Shown: one piece after another, positions 32,040-43,652 of the stretch
Numbering within the stretch: position 1 is the first letter of the stretch
Layout: each line of letters begins with the position of its first letter
NCBI GenBank assembly: GCA_961205875.1
Contig: OY540821.1
Location: forward strand, 1,240,001 to 1,304,000
Direction: 5' to 3'
DNA: 64,000 nt
Source: Sialis fuliginosa
Taxonomy: Eukaryota > Arthropoda > Insecta > Megaloptera > Sialidae
Notes under the pieces: model-generated
What the model was told of the DNA's origin: nothing
What the model saw: the letters and a program-made list of their open reading frames with translations, nothing else
The model's database searches: none
Program-made: the position numbers and the translations under genes

Positions 32040-32723
32040 ATTATAAATATTTAATAATTTTTGTTTTTAAAATTTGTCGCCCGTTTTGGGTTCGACCTCT
32101 CTCCCCCTTCCCCCCCCCCCCCGAAATTTCCAATGTTCTTAAAAAACATATGTTTTGAGAAAACATCAGTTCAAATTACCTCCAAAAAATTTAACTCATA
32201 TGTAGTTATCCCCCCCGAAAATTTTTCTTACTACGCCACTGCTAATATATATATATATATATTATATTTAATAATTTTTGTTTTCAAAATTTGTCGCCCC
32301 TAGCAAAGTGCCACCCGGGGTGAGCGCCCCCTTTGCCGCCGCCATGGTACGCTACTGCCCCTACATTTAAATAATTATAAGTAAATTATAACGCCGTTCA
32401 TCATGTTCAATTCTTCTATAAAACCGAGCGACATGTTTACACTCTTAATGGTTGAAAATACGAAGATGGGACCTACATAAAACCACCGTTTAATATTCTT
32501 AACGAGTAGAGGATGGAATTTTTGTCATACCTCATTTCCAAACTTCCTCGATATTTTGCTTGCTTGACTCTTCAGTAATTTGTAGTATTCGGTAAATGTT
32601 TCCCCAAAGCTGTTTTGTTAAATATATTATATTATTTCAATTGTGTTCGATTTTTCAATATTTGGATATTATTAACATCCCAACTGGAAGTTATTGTAAT
32701 CGGTCCGAAAATCAAAATAAATT
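32040..32723. other. Repeat fragments with poly-C run; no gene
   Basis: 32100-32245 repeats parts of 31900-32030 and has a C-rich run around 32102-32122. GC-rich text near 32295-32350 ('GCCACCCGGGGTGAGCGCCC') looks like the end of an unknown element. The remaining bases are AT-rich. Confidence 0.4.
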
Positions 32724-33428
32724 TTGCTTCCTCGCAATATCGAAGATACGAGAAACTATGTGATCGTTTCAGATTGAGACAAAAAAAATGTTCTCCGATT
32801 TCAAAATTTTAAATTGATTTATCCGTTTCACGTCAAGACAAACACTTTTCGTTCCGTATCTGTCTGTCTGTCTGTCCGTCCGTCCGCATAACTTATGAAC
32901 CACTGAACCGATATTATTGAAATTTGGTCGGATGGTTGGGTCTGGTTTGAGGACGGTCCCATTTCAAAATCATCAAAATCGTGTGTAAGGGGGAGGGGTG
33001 ACATTCCAAAATATTTATTTTTTCAAGATATCTCAAGAACTACACATTTTACGTGAAAATTTTATAGAATCTTTTTTGTAGAGCATTAAATTTCCTATAA
33101 TATGGGTCTATAACGTTTGTTGTAAAATATTCCCTTATAAAGATTTATCTCAATTTATTTTAAAAATTCGTGTTTTGTTTTTGTGTCATTCTTCTTCTGA
33201 ATTGACGTCAAAAAATTAAAAATATACGAAAAAATAATCAGGTATGCTTGAGAAAAATTTCGAACTAATATTTTTTAGTAAAATTGTATACAAATTAAAT
33301 GGTTAACCAATTCCAGGCAATTTATCTCAACATTATCGGTTTTTATTTAAATTGTTCAATAATTAACTACCTTTGGTGAATTTAGCACGAGGAACCACTG
33401 TGCATTTACTTGGCAGATGTTTTTTTAA
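32724..33428 (-). repeat. Family X repeat, copy 2
   Basis: Starts 'TTGCTTCCTCGCAATATCG' and ends at 'GCACTTGGCAGATGTTTTTT' minus 'GCAC' (the text is 'TTACTTGGCAGATGTTTTTT'). Contains 'GTCTGTCTGTCTGTCCGTCC' at about 32861-32880 followed by 'ATAACTTATGAACCACTGAA'. Near complete relative to 58317-59052. No coding content. Confidence 0.75.
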
Positions 33429-33805
33429 CATAATTGTATGTTTTAAGGTCACTATAGTATATTTACACTATTTTCAAATGTATGTGCGTGTCATTTTTTA
33501 CGTTCACGAAATCTCGTAAATAAAAAATGCTATTGACTTCGTTGGGGTGCCAATCGAAGCGTCTTGACGTGATTATGATCTGAAAGAAAGGATTTTTCAA
33601 AATTCCACCCCTAAGGGAGTAAAAAGAGCTGTAAAGTATTTTTTTTGTCGGATTTACTTAAAACTTAACATAAATATTCTACAGTACAGATAATGAAAAA
33701 TGTATTTCAGTATTTTTTTTGTTATACGTGCCTAAACAGCCATAGAAGGGAAGGCGAAAACCCAGTGCCGGATTAAGCAAGCGCGGGTCCTGTAGCAAAT
33801 TTTAT
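33429..33805. other. AT-rich intergenic DNA
   Basis: No gene is seen. The phrase 'GTGCCTAAACAGCCATAGAA' near 33729 is reminiscent of the interior of element W in reverse. Confidence 0.3.
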
Positions 33806-34361
33806 AAAGAGGCCCTTGGCAGTAGCGTCGCTAGGGGGGGGGGGGGGGGGGGTGAAACTCGGAGAGTAAATCGATAGTTTCACCCACTCCCCCCGAAAAA
33901 AGTCAATAGGATTTTTTGCACATGATGCGGGAGTCACTCCGTGTGAATTTTTAACGACATAAAAATATCAATGGGATCTATTTTTAAAATAAATTGGATG
34001 ATCATCACCCCTATAGACTTTTAATAATAAAAAAAATCAATTCACTCAATTTATTAGATATTTTCCCATTGGAAACTTTAAATAACCAAAAAAGAGATAA
34101 ATATAATACCATAGACATAGAACATGGACCACGCACGCATCTAACTCGAAAACAGAGCCGTGTCAAAAGAAAGAGATAGCAAATGGTTTGTCCTTATTTA
34201 AACAAAATTAACTATTTCTTTTATATTAGAAAAAGAGAGATATATCCCAAACCCCACCGACCCCCCCCCCCCCCCCCCGAAATATTCAATGTTCTTAAAA
34301 AAACGTATGTATTGAGAAAACATCTTTATCCCCCCCCACCCCGAATTTTTTTCTTGCGTAT
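33806..34361. repeat. Repeat with G19 and C18 runs in inverted arrangement
   Basis: A run of 19 G lies at 33834-33852 and a run of 18 C at 34261-34278, about 410 bp apart, so they are complementary. The G run follows 'CAGTAGCGTCGCTA'. 34110-34180 resembles 14560-14625. Long homopolymers like these can form quadruplex or hairpin structures and are also prone to sequencing error. Confidence 0.6.
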
Positions 34362-34876
34362 ATCCAAGCAAATATCAATTTAGAAAAACAAAACACGAAT
34401 TTTTAAAATAAATTGAGATAAATCTTTGTATGGGAATATTTTAAAACAAACGTTGTACACCCATATTATAGGAAATTTAATGTTCTACAAAAAATATTCT
34501 ATAAAATTTTCACGTAACAAGTGTCGTTCTTGAGATATCTTAAAAAAATTAATATTTTGGTATGTCACCCCTCCCCCTTACACACGATTTTGATGATTTT
34601 GAAATGGGACCGTCCTCAAGCCAGACCTAACCATCCGACCAAGTTTCAACAATATCGGTTCAGTGGTTCATGAGTTATGCGTGTGACAAGGATTCAGGGG
34701 ACACACGGACACACACACAGACGGACGGCCGGACGGACAGACACGGAACGAAAAATGTTTGTCTTGACGTAAAACGGAAAGATCAATTTAAAATTTTGAA
34801 ATCGGAGACCATTTTTTTTGTCTCAATCTGAAACGATCACAAAGCTTCTCGTATTTTCGATATTGCGAGGAAGCAA
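34362..34876 (+). repeat. Family X repeat, copy 3 (5' truncated)
   Basis: It begins within the family at 'CAAGCAAATATCAATTTAG' and runs to 'TATTGCGAGGAAGCA'. It carries 'ACAGACGGACGGCCGGACGG' near 34717 after 'GTTCATGAGTTATGCGTGTG'. Confidence 0.75.
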
Positions 34877-35059
34877 TAATTAAAGATTAAATTGCTTTAT
34901 AATGTATCCACAAAATGTTGATAGAATTCCCAAATACGTAATAAATAATTATTCACTGGAAAAATTATTACGAATCTGATATTAAAAATCCCCAGGTGTC
35001 TGAATGTTTATTCCAAGTTGATTAAGTCATAAGAAATTTAATATAGGGTGAATTCGAAG

Positions 35060-35482
35060 TGTTATAACTATCGATTCAAAAAATCTGAAAACATTTCAGA
35101 TTGTAGTTTTTAAATAATACTTTTACTGAAAATAATAACGAACACTGTCAAAAAAATTTCGGACCGCCTCCCATAGACTGAAATGTGAAATTTTTTTCCA
35201 CTTATCCCATTGACCTTTTGATTTTAACCCTTCAGTCACGACATATTTGTTTTTCAATGTCGTTTTTAGAGCGCCTCACCCCCCCCCTATTTTCTAAACT
35301 ATCGATGCAAAAAATCTGAAAAAATTTCAGAATGTAGCTTTTAATTAGTATTTTTAATGAAAATTATAACGAACACTGTAGCAAGAATAGCTTATGAAAA
35401 ATTTTGAAACAACATATTTTATAAATCGTAATGACTACGGAACCCTATCATGTGCGTCCCCAACTCGCACTTGGTCGTTTAT
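35060..35482 (-). repeat. Family Y2 repeat, copy 3
   Basis: The text 'AACCCTTCAGTCACGACATA', 'AGCGCCTCACCCCCCC' and 'TAATGACTACGGAACCCTAT' matches the reverse of 60760-61250, with an apparent internal duplication (35085-35160 against 35300-35370). 34877-35059 between the X and Y2 copies shows no gene. Confidence 0.65.
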
Positions 35483-35566
35483 TTTTTAAGTTTTTTTCTA
35501 TAATTCATTTTTTTCTTTCTTATCAATTATTTTACATAATTAGAAATACATACACTGTTCACTCTC

Positions 35567-36391
35567 CAGGGCCGTAACTAGAGGCTCGGGGACCCCGGGG
35601 CAGCAGGTGATCGAGGAGGCCCCCCTTATAAAAAATGTTTTGAACAATTTTGAAGTATGTGACAATTTTCGAGAAAATACGTTTTTTAATAAAAATGTGA
35701 ATGCTTTCAAATTTTAATTATTAATATTTTTTGTAAACAATGAAAACTACACCAGTAAATAATTTTCTTGAAAAAACAAACAATAATTTCTCATATCGAG
35801 CTGCATAAAACTCGATTTATAGTGAAGTCATATTAGCGAAATTTTTTGTACCTAGTTGAAAAAACGACCATTTTAACGGTTTTTCGTGTACAATTTTTTT
35901 AAGATATGTATCTCCAATCCTATTGACCGGATTGCAAAAATAACAAAATCATTTTAAAATTCATATTATGAATTTCCCTATAAAACTAAATTTTTAAAAA
36001 TTCATAATTTTATACAGAACATATTTGCAACGACCAAGTCGATTATAATAAAATTTTGGGGAAAGATATTCCTTATGATTAAGAATAAATATGTAAGTGT
36101 GACAATATCCAAATCAAAACGGCTAAAAAACACATTTAAAAATAAAAATTGACAAAATAAAAATTGACTCGTTAATATCTTGTGGGCAACAGATAGTAGA
36201 ACTACATTCTTTTTTACACATTTTTTTGAATTTTGTTTTTGAAAAATTTTCTCCGTGTTGAATCAAAGTGAGTTTAACTCAAAACTTATTAAATTCGATT
36301 TCGTAAAAAATACCTTCATTTTTCGGGGGCCCCCTATGCTCGGGGGCCCCGGGGCACAGCCCCGGTTGCCCCGGTGGTAGTTACGACCCTG
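35567..36391. mobile_element. hAT-type TIR element with 8-bp target duplication
   Basis: The ends are CAGGGCCGTAACTA (35567) and TAGTTACGACCCTG (to 36391). The flanking TCACTCTC at 35559-35566 is repeated at 36392-36399. An 8-bp duplication with CAGGG-type ends is characteristic of hAT transposons. GC-rich 'GACCCCGGGGC'-like blocks lie just inside both ends, with an AT-rich centre and no transposase frame. It sits inside a fragment of family Z (the target reads as the 'TTCACTCTCAGTATTAC' part of Z). Confidence 0.85.
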
Positions 36392-36399
36392 TCACTCTC

Positions 36400-36966
36400 A
36401 GTATTACCTATAAAAAAGTCCCGTAGCGGACATTGCAGATATTTTTTTCTAAAATTCAACACATACATATATTTATATCTAGTATACAGTAACCACAAAA
36501 AAATGTTATATTTTATTAATTATTATTGAGGTTTAAACAGGAAATAAATGTGTGGAAGATAATTACAGAACCCAATTCATATTTAATTATAGATTAAAAT
36601 ATTAATTATAGTTTAATTTAATATTTTTGTAGTTTTTTTTTTTTTTTTTTTAATTGGCCATCGGACACAGTCCCACAGCCAGAACATTTTGATTTTATTT
36701 ATTTTTTTCTAGATTATTTATTTTTTTCTACTTTGTTTTATTTTATTTTATTTTTTTATTAGTTTGTTTCTATAAACATCACATTACATTTTTGGAACGA
36801 CGTATAGGGAGGTTGCTACCGGACCTGTCGGTGCAGGTTTTGTAGACGAACAAAAAATGTGCATATATTAATTAATTGAATTGAAAAAAATTACAGAACA
36901 TTAGAATATATTATTCTCTACGCAGTATCGTTTTTAGGTTTCCGCTGAAAACTAAAAAACCTTATA
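36400..36966. other. Family Z fragment then AT-rich DNA
   Basis: 36400-36445 continues the interrupted Z text. After that there are poly-T stretches, and near 36779 'CATCACATTACATTTTTGGA' with 'ACCGGACCTGTCGGTGCAGG' near 36818. No gene is recognised. Confidence 0.4.
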
Positions 36967-39275
36967 CACTCACGGAAAAAATTAAAGGACCACTTTTATT
37001 TTTCGAAAAAATTGCTCATTTTCAAAGTAATGCCGATAGGTCAAATATGATCCATTTTTTACTTATAGGATATGAAAATTGAAGGAAATTTTATCATCTT
37101 TTCGAATTTAGGGGTATATTTGTTTTATTAAACTTATTATTGTGACCAAATCGCGGTTTAATAAAAAATAAAAAAATTGATTTTTTTTTGCAATTTTGAA
37201 AGATGCCCACGGGGATGTTAAAGTTTTTTTCTAAAATTTCAAGATAACCATTTTGTAGGAAATTTGTTCAGCTTTAAAAAGCTTTTTCAAATTTGTTTTA
37301 TAATTTTTTGGTGTTACGATATTCGAGTTTGAATGAAAAAAGTACCAAAAAGTTTTAAACGACCATAAAGGGCCTAATGTTAGTCGCACAGAAAAGAAAA
37401 AAAAAGAATATTAAAGCTTAAATAATCACCTATTGTCTAGTAGCATTTATAAAATGTTTAATTTTAACTTAACCCTTCAAATACGAAAAACAAAACAGTG
37501 TTCGAATTTAAATAATCCTGTAAAAATAACCTTTTTTTAATCATAGATCTAATGTTTAAAATGTATCCAGAAATTAAGTTCTATCAAAGAATATGAAAAT
37601 TAGACTTATTACCTTCTATGTGAACAAAGGTTCCAGTAAAAATCTTTTAATTTGGCTGAGAAATTGCATTTTGAATTTTTTGTATACGTTTAGGATTTAA
37701 CCGTACTTTTTGTAACAAGTTTTTCTTTGGGATTTTTTTTTCGAAAAACAATCAATTTTTGAGAAAAATTGTAAGAAGGAAAAAGTTTTTCTTTCTTGTT
37801 AAAGAATATTCATAATTTTTTTCAGATGTTTTATATCAATATTATGGGATTAAATTTATTTTTAATAGGGTACTTTTTCATTCAAACTTGAATATCTTGG
37901 CATCAAAAAATGTGACAATCATTTTTTAAAAAGCATTTTGAAGCTGAGAAAATTTACTAAATGATGAATATCAATGGAATTTTGAAAAAAAAAATCATAC
38001 ATCCCCGTGTGAAATTTCTATAACTGCAAATAAATAATTAATTTTTTTTAGTCAACTACGTGTGGACCAAAAAAATTCAGTTACTTTGAACGAATAAGCG
38101 GTGAAAATTCAATGAAAATTAATTTAACTGTCGAAATCAAGAGTCTTTAATATGTTGTTGAACGTTTTTTCATGACCACACGCAGTTGACTGAAATTAAA
38201 AATTAAATTTTTTTGTAATTATGGAAGTTTCACACGGGGATGTATGATTATTTTTTTTCAAAATTCCATGATATTCATCATTTAGTAAATTTTCTCAGCT
38301 TCAAAATGCTTTTTAAAAAATGATTGTCACATTTTTTGATGCCAAGATATTCAAGTTTGAATGAAAAAGTACCCTATTAAAAATAAATTTAATCCCACAA
38401 TATTGATATAAAACATCTGAAAAAAATTAAGAATATTCTTTAACAAGAAAGAAAAACTTTTTCCTTCTTACAATTTTTCTCAAAAATTGATTGTTTTTCG
38501 AAAAAAAAATCCCAAAGAAAAACTTGTTATAAAAAGTACGGTCAAATCCTAAACGTATACAAAAAATTCAAAATGCAATTTCTCAGCCAAATTAAAAGAT
38601 TTTTACTGGAACCTTTGTTCACATAGAAGGTAATAAGTCTAATTTTCATATTCTTTGATAGAACTTAATTTCTGGATACATTTTAAACATTAGATCTATG
38701 ATTAAAAAAAGGTTATTTTTACAGGATTATTTAAATTCGAACACTGTTTTCTTTTTCGTATTTGAAGGGTTAAGTTAAAATTAAACATTTTATAAATGCT
38801 ACTAGACAATAGGTGATTATTTAAGCTTTAATATTCTTTTTTTTTCTTTTCTGTGCGACTAACATTAGGCCCTTTATGGTCGTTTAAAACTTTTTGGTAC
38901 TTTTTTCATTCAAACTCGAATATCGTAACACCAAAAAATTATAAAACAAATTTGAAAAAGCTTTTTAAAGCTGAACAAATTTCCTACAAAATGGTTATCT
39001 TGAAATTTTAGAAAAAAACTTTAACATCCCCGTGGGCATCTTTCAAAATTGCAAAAAAAAATCAATTTTTTTATTTTTTATTAAACCGCGATTTGGTCAC
39101 AATAATAAGTTAAATAAAACAAATATACCCCTAAATTCGAAAAGATGATAAAATTTCCTTCAATTTTCATATCCTATAAGTAAAAAATGGATCATTGTTA
39201 ACCTATCGGCATTACTTTGAAAATGAGCAATTTTTTCGAAAAATAAAAGTGGTCCTTTAATTTTTTCCGTGAGTG
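36967..39275. mobile_element. 2.3-kb near-complete palindromic (foldback) TA element, copy 2
   Basis: CACTCACGGAAAAAATTAAA at 36967 is mirrored by CCGTGAGTG ending at 39275, each flanked by TA. The arms stay complementary to within about 50 bp of the centre near 38121: 'GTCAACTACGTGTGGACC' at about 38051 faces 'TGACCACACGCAGTTGAC' at about 38172. The arms are about 1.1 kb each with only scattered mismatches. No coding content. It shares its outer 0.6 kb with 26402-28221. Confidence 0.85.
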
Positions 39276-40440
39276 TAGTTTCGCCATGTCTGTCCGTCCG
39301 TCCTGAAAAATTTAAGCCGATTAAGATGAAATTTGATATACGGACGAACACTGATAACACAAAAACAGAAATTATGAGATTTTTGAAAAAAAAATTTTTT
39401 TGGACCCCCTTTCCATAGACTGAAAAGTGAACTCACATTTATTTTTCACTTACCCCATTAACCCATTACGGCCTAGCAGGACGTTTTTCGGCCGCACTTT
39501 TCAACTACTGTATTTTCAGTGGAATCGGGGTCTCAGAAATATCGGAATAGTCAATTTCAACGCAAAATTTAATGATCTTTCAGAATCCGACCTCCGATTT
39601 TGCAAAAGATGAGTGGTTCAAAAGTTATAAACAAATTTATAAAAAAAACGTGGTTTGAGAAAAAAAAATCGTTTTCATTTCGATTTTCAAAATAGAAATC
39701 ATTGAAATACTTGCGTCTTACGTACAAATGCCCTATGCATAAACACCGTAGTAAATCAGATGCGTGAAAAAAAAAACATTCGGAATTTTTAACTCGAAAA
39801 CGAAGGGCTTTAGGGAAAAAAGTTATATAACAAAAAGTGCTTAGAATTGATCAAAGAACACGTGTGAATTTTTTCAGAATTTTCGGAGGTGATTTTGGAA
39901 AATCGGATTTCCCATATTTTCCGAAAATCCAAAAATCTATCAAAAAATTCTGAAAAAATTCACACGTATTCTTTGATTAATTCTAAGCACTTTTTGTTCT
40001 ATAACTTTTTTTCCTAAAGCTCTTCGTTTTTGAGTTAAAAATTCCAAAAGTTTTTATTTCATTTTTTTGGGTCTGGCTGCCATTTTGTGCGTTTAAACGT
40101 TTTTCCGTCGATCTAAATCATCATAAATTTTAGTTTAGGGTTCGAAAACGCGATATTTGTACGTAAGACGTAAGTATTTCAATGATTTCCATTTTGAAAT
40201 CGAAATGAAAACGATTTTTTTTTTCTCAAACCACGTTTTTTTTATAAATTTGTTTATAACTTTCGAACCACTCATCTTTTGCAAAATCAGAGGTCGGATA
40301 CTGAAAGATCATTAAATTTTGCGTCGAAATTGATTATTCCGATATTTCTGAGACCCCGATTCCACTGAAAATACAGTGGTTGAAAAGTGCGGCCGAAAAA
40401 CGTCCTGCTAGGCCGTAATGGGTTAAGTGGGGTGTCATTA
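39276..40440 (-). repeat. Family Y2 repeat, copy 4, interrupted by a piggyBac-type MITE
   Basis: 39276-39457 contains 'GCCATGTCTGTCCGTCCGTC', 'ATTAAGATGAAATTTGATAT' and 'AAGTGAACTCACATTTATTT'. It continues at 40427 ('GTGGGGTGTCATTAGA'). The join matches the reverse of 61270-61312, where the uninterrupted text reads '...ACCCCATTGAGTGGGGAGT' in that orientation. Confidence 0.7.
39462..40422. mobile_element. piggyBac-type foldback MITE at a TTAA site
   Basis: Begins CCCATTACGGCCTAGCAGG at 39462 and ends with the inverse, ...GGCCGTAATGGG, at 40422. TTAA lies on both sides (39458-39461 and 40423-40426). TTAA duplication and CCC...GGG ends are the piggyBac hallmark. The arms are complementary over several hundred bases, with the centre near 39940. 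No transposase frame. Confidence 0.85.
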
Positions 40441-41100
40441 GATCACAAAGCTTCTCGTATCTTCGATATTGCGAGGAAGCAAAAATCAAAAAAGGTCGAG
40501 CAACCAACATAAGTAAATTTGACATAAAAAGTCTCAAAATGAGTCTATTGCTTTCTCGCAATATCGAAGATACGAGAAGCTTTGTGATCGTTTTAGATTG
40601 AGACAAAAAAAATGTTCTCCGATTTAAAATTTTAAATTGATGTTTCCGTTTCACGATTTAAATTGTCAAAAAATTAAAAATGTTCGAAAAAACATCTGCC
40701 AAGTAAATGCACAGTGCTTCCTCGTGCTAAATTCACTAAAACCGATAGTGTTCAGATAAATTGCCTGGAATTGGTTAACCATTTAATTTTTATACAAATT
40801 TTACTAAAAAATCTTAGTTCGAAATTTTTCTTAAAACGCACCTGAATATTTTTTCATATATTTTTAATTTTTTGACAATTTCAATCTAAATCTAAATTTA
40901 TGCAAATGTCAAAATGACATTTAAAACATCAAAGTGACATTTAAAACGCCAAAATGACATTTGATATATCCAATCAAATATCAACTTAGAAAAACAAAAC
41001 ACGAATTTTAAAATAAATTGAGATAAATCTTTGTAAGGTAATATTTTACAGCAAACATAGTAGACCCATATTATAGGAAATTTAATACATATTTTACAAT
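40441..41100. repeat. Three family X fragments in mixed orientation
   Basis: 40443-40488 (+) is the last 45 bp of X. 40549-40660 (-) is the first 110 bp of a reversed copy, with 'TTGCTTTCTCGCAATATCG'. 40682-41100 (+) is a 5' portion starting 'AAACATCTGCCAAGTAAATG'. There are no GACA tracts here because that part is missing. No coding content. Confidence 0.7.
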
Positions 41101-41700
41101 ATTTTTATCAGATCCGATTCAAGATATTAAGATTAAAGTAAGATAACTTGTAAAAAAAAATTGGATTAATCACAATACTTTTTTTCTACGAGCGTAAAAT
41201 AAAAAAATATACAAAAATCAATTTTATAAATATAATCATATCGCACGTAATCTTTACGGAATATCGATTATATTTTAATTAATTGGTTTATATTAATAGC
41301 CACTCGTTAATTTAAAAACTATTTGTTATAAAGACTATTACCAACACGAAATTTTGATTTTAAAATTAATTAGTCGTTGACTATAATATTAATGGAGAGT
41401 TTAATATGCGAATGAATCATAAATGCCCAATCAATATGAGTCCGCAAACCGACTTTTTCAAAGGTTAAATGTTTTATGATACATTGGATAAACAGCAGGA
41501 ATTAGTGAATACTCATTTATTGTTCATTCCAGAAAATAAATATTAAATAATTATAAATGAGTTGTAAATATGTATTCTAATCCAGAGATATACATACATG
41601 TACTTAAGTTAGCGATTCTCAACCTGTGGGGCGCGCGAGCATATCGAGAAAAAATATTATTAAAAAAATTACTGAAAAAAAGCAATAAAATACATTCTGA
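41101..41700. other. AT-rich intergenic DNA
   Basis: No gene or clear repeat. The text 'CAACCTGTGGGGCGCGCGAG' near 41619 and 'TAAAAGGTTGAGAAACTCTGA' minus one base near 42769 resemble the two ends of an element into which X copies inserted; they bracket 41.64-42.79 kb. Confidence 0.35.
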
Positions 41701-42522
41701 CATAATAAAAAAAACATCTGCCAAGTAAATGCACAGTGCTTCCTCGTGCTAAATTCACTAAAACCGATTGTGTTCAGATAAATTGCCTGGCATTGGTTAA
41801 CCATTTAATTTTTATACAAATTTTACTAAAAAATCTTATTGTTAGTTCGAATTTTTTCTTAAAACGCACCTGAATATTTTTTCATATATTTTTAATTTTT
41901 TGACAATTTCAATCTAAATCTAAATTTATGCAAATGTCAAAATGACATTTAAAACGTCAAAGTGACATTTAAAACGCCAAAGTGACATTTAAAACTTCAA
42001 AATGACACTTAATATATCCAATCAAATATCAATTTAGAAAAACAAAACACGAATTCTTAAAATTAATTTAGATAAATCTTTGTAAGGGAATATTTTACAA
42101 CAAACGTAGTAGACCCATATTATAGGAAATTTAATTCTCTACAAAAAATATTCTATAAAATTTTCTCGTAACATGTGTCGTTCTTGAGATATCTTGAAAA
42201 AAGAAATATTTTGGGGTGTCACCCCTCCCCCTTACACACGATTTTGATGATTTTGAAATGGGACCGTCCTCAAACCAAACCCAACCATCCGACCAAGTTT
42301 CAATAATATCGGTTCAGTGGTTCATGAGTTATGCGTGTGACAAGGATTCAGGGGGACGGACGGACACACGGACAGACAGACAGACACGGAACGAAAAGTG
42401 TTTGTCTTGACGTGAAACGGATAAATAAATTTAAAATTTTGAAATTGGAGAACTTTTTTTTTGTCTCAATCTGAAATGATCACATAGCTTCTCGTATCTT
42501 CGATATTGCGAGGAAGCAATAA
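41701..42522 (+). repeat. Family X repeat, copy 4 (complete)
   Basis: It runs from 'ACATCTGCCAAGTAAATGCA' to 'CGATATTGCGAGGAAGCA'. Short inverted ends TGCTTCCTCG near 41739 and CGAGGAAGCA near 42510. It includes a small array of 'CAAAATGACATTTAAAACGT'-like units at about 41937-42012 and GGACGGACACACGGACAGAC near 42356-42375. Confidence 0.8.
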
Positions 42523-42803
42523 AATCCACGTTTACATTTACACTGATATAATACTTACACTTATAAATAGGATTGTATCAGTACCTACTGCACAATGTAT
42601 TTAATAATTAACTTATCAATATTAAATTAAAAACAAGATTAATAATAATTAGTGACTCCCTTGGGCCTGTCTTACAGAGCAAAGTTTTTCGAAAGAAGGT
42701 TTAGTAAAATTATTGTATGGAGGGGGGAGGGGAGAGAGAATTATGATTAGAAATTGGGTCGTAAATACTAAAAGGTTGAGAAACTCTGACTTAAGTACTT
42801 TTT
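42523..42803. other. Spacer between inverted X copies
   Basis: AT-rich, with 'GGAGGGGGGAGGGGAGAGAG' at 42719-42738 (purine-rich). No gene is seen. Confidence 0.35.
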
Positions 42804-43555
42804 GCTTCCTCGCAATATCGAAGATACGAGAAACTATGTGATCGTTTCAGATTGAGACAAAAAAAATGTTCTCCGATTTCAAAATTTTAAATTGATTTAT
42901 CCGTTTCACGTCAAGGCAAACACTTTTCGTTCCGTGTCTGTCTGTCCGTCCGTCCGTCCGTCCGTCCGTCTGTCCCCTGAATCCTTGTCACACGCATAAC
43001 TCATGAACCACTGAACCGATATTATTGAAACTTGGTCGGATGGTTGGGTTTGGTTTGAGGACGGTCCCATTTCAAAATCATTAAAATCGTGTGTAAGGGG
43101 GAGGGGTGACACCCCAAAATATTTATTTTTTTAAGATATCTCAAGAACGACACATGTTACGAGAAAATTTTATAGAATATTTTTTGTAGAGAATTAAATT
43201 TCCTATAATATGGGTCTACTACGTTTGTTGTAAAATATTTCCTTACAAAGATTTATCTAAATTAATTTTAAAAATTCGTGTTTTGTTTTTCTAAATTGAT
43301 ATTTGATTGGATATATTAAGTGTCATTTTGACATTTGTATAAATTTAGATTTAGATTGAAATTGTTAAAAAATTAAAAATATATGAAAAAATATTCAGGT
43401 GCGTTTTAAGAAAAAATTCGAACTAAGATTTTTTTAGTAAAATTTGTATAAAAATTAAATGGTTAACCAATGCCAGGCAATTTATCTGAACACTATCGGT
43501 TTTAGTGAATTTAGCACGAGGAAGCACTGTGCATTTACTTGGCAGATGTTTTTTA
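42804..43555 (-). repeat. Family X repeat, copy 5 (complete, inverted)
   Basis: The reverse complement of copy 4, from 'TGCTTCCTCGCAATATCGAA' to 'TTTACTTGGCAGATGTTTTT'. It contains a CCGT microsatellite (CCGTCCGTCCGTCCGTCCGT, about 42949-42968). Confidence 0.8.
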
Positions 43556-43652
43556 TAACTCTTAAAAAATTTATACAATTCAGGAAATCTAAGTATGTAT
43601 ACAGACTGATTTTTTAATCTTGATATTATTAATATATGGAAAACTATGGATT

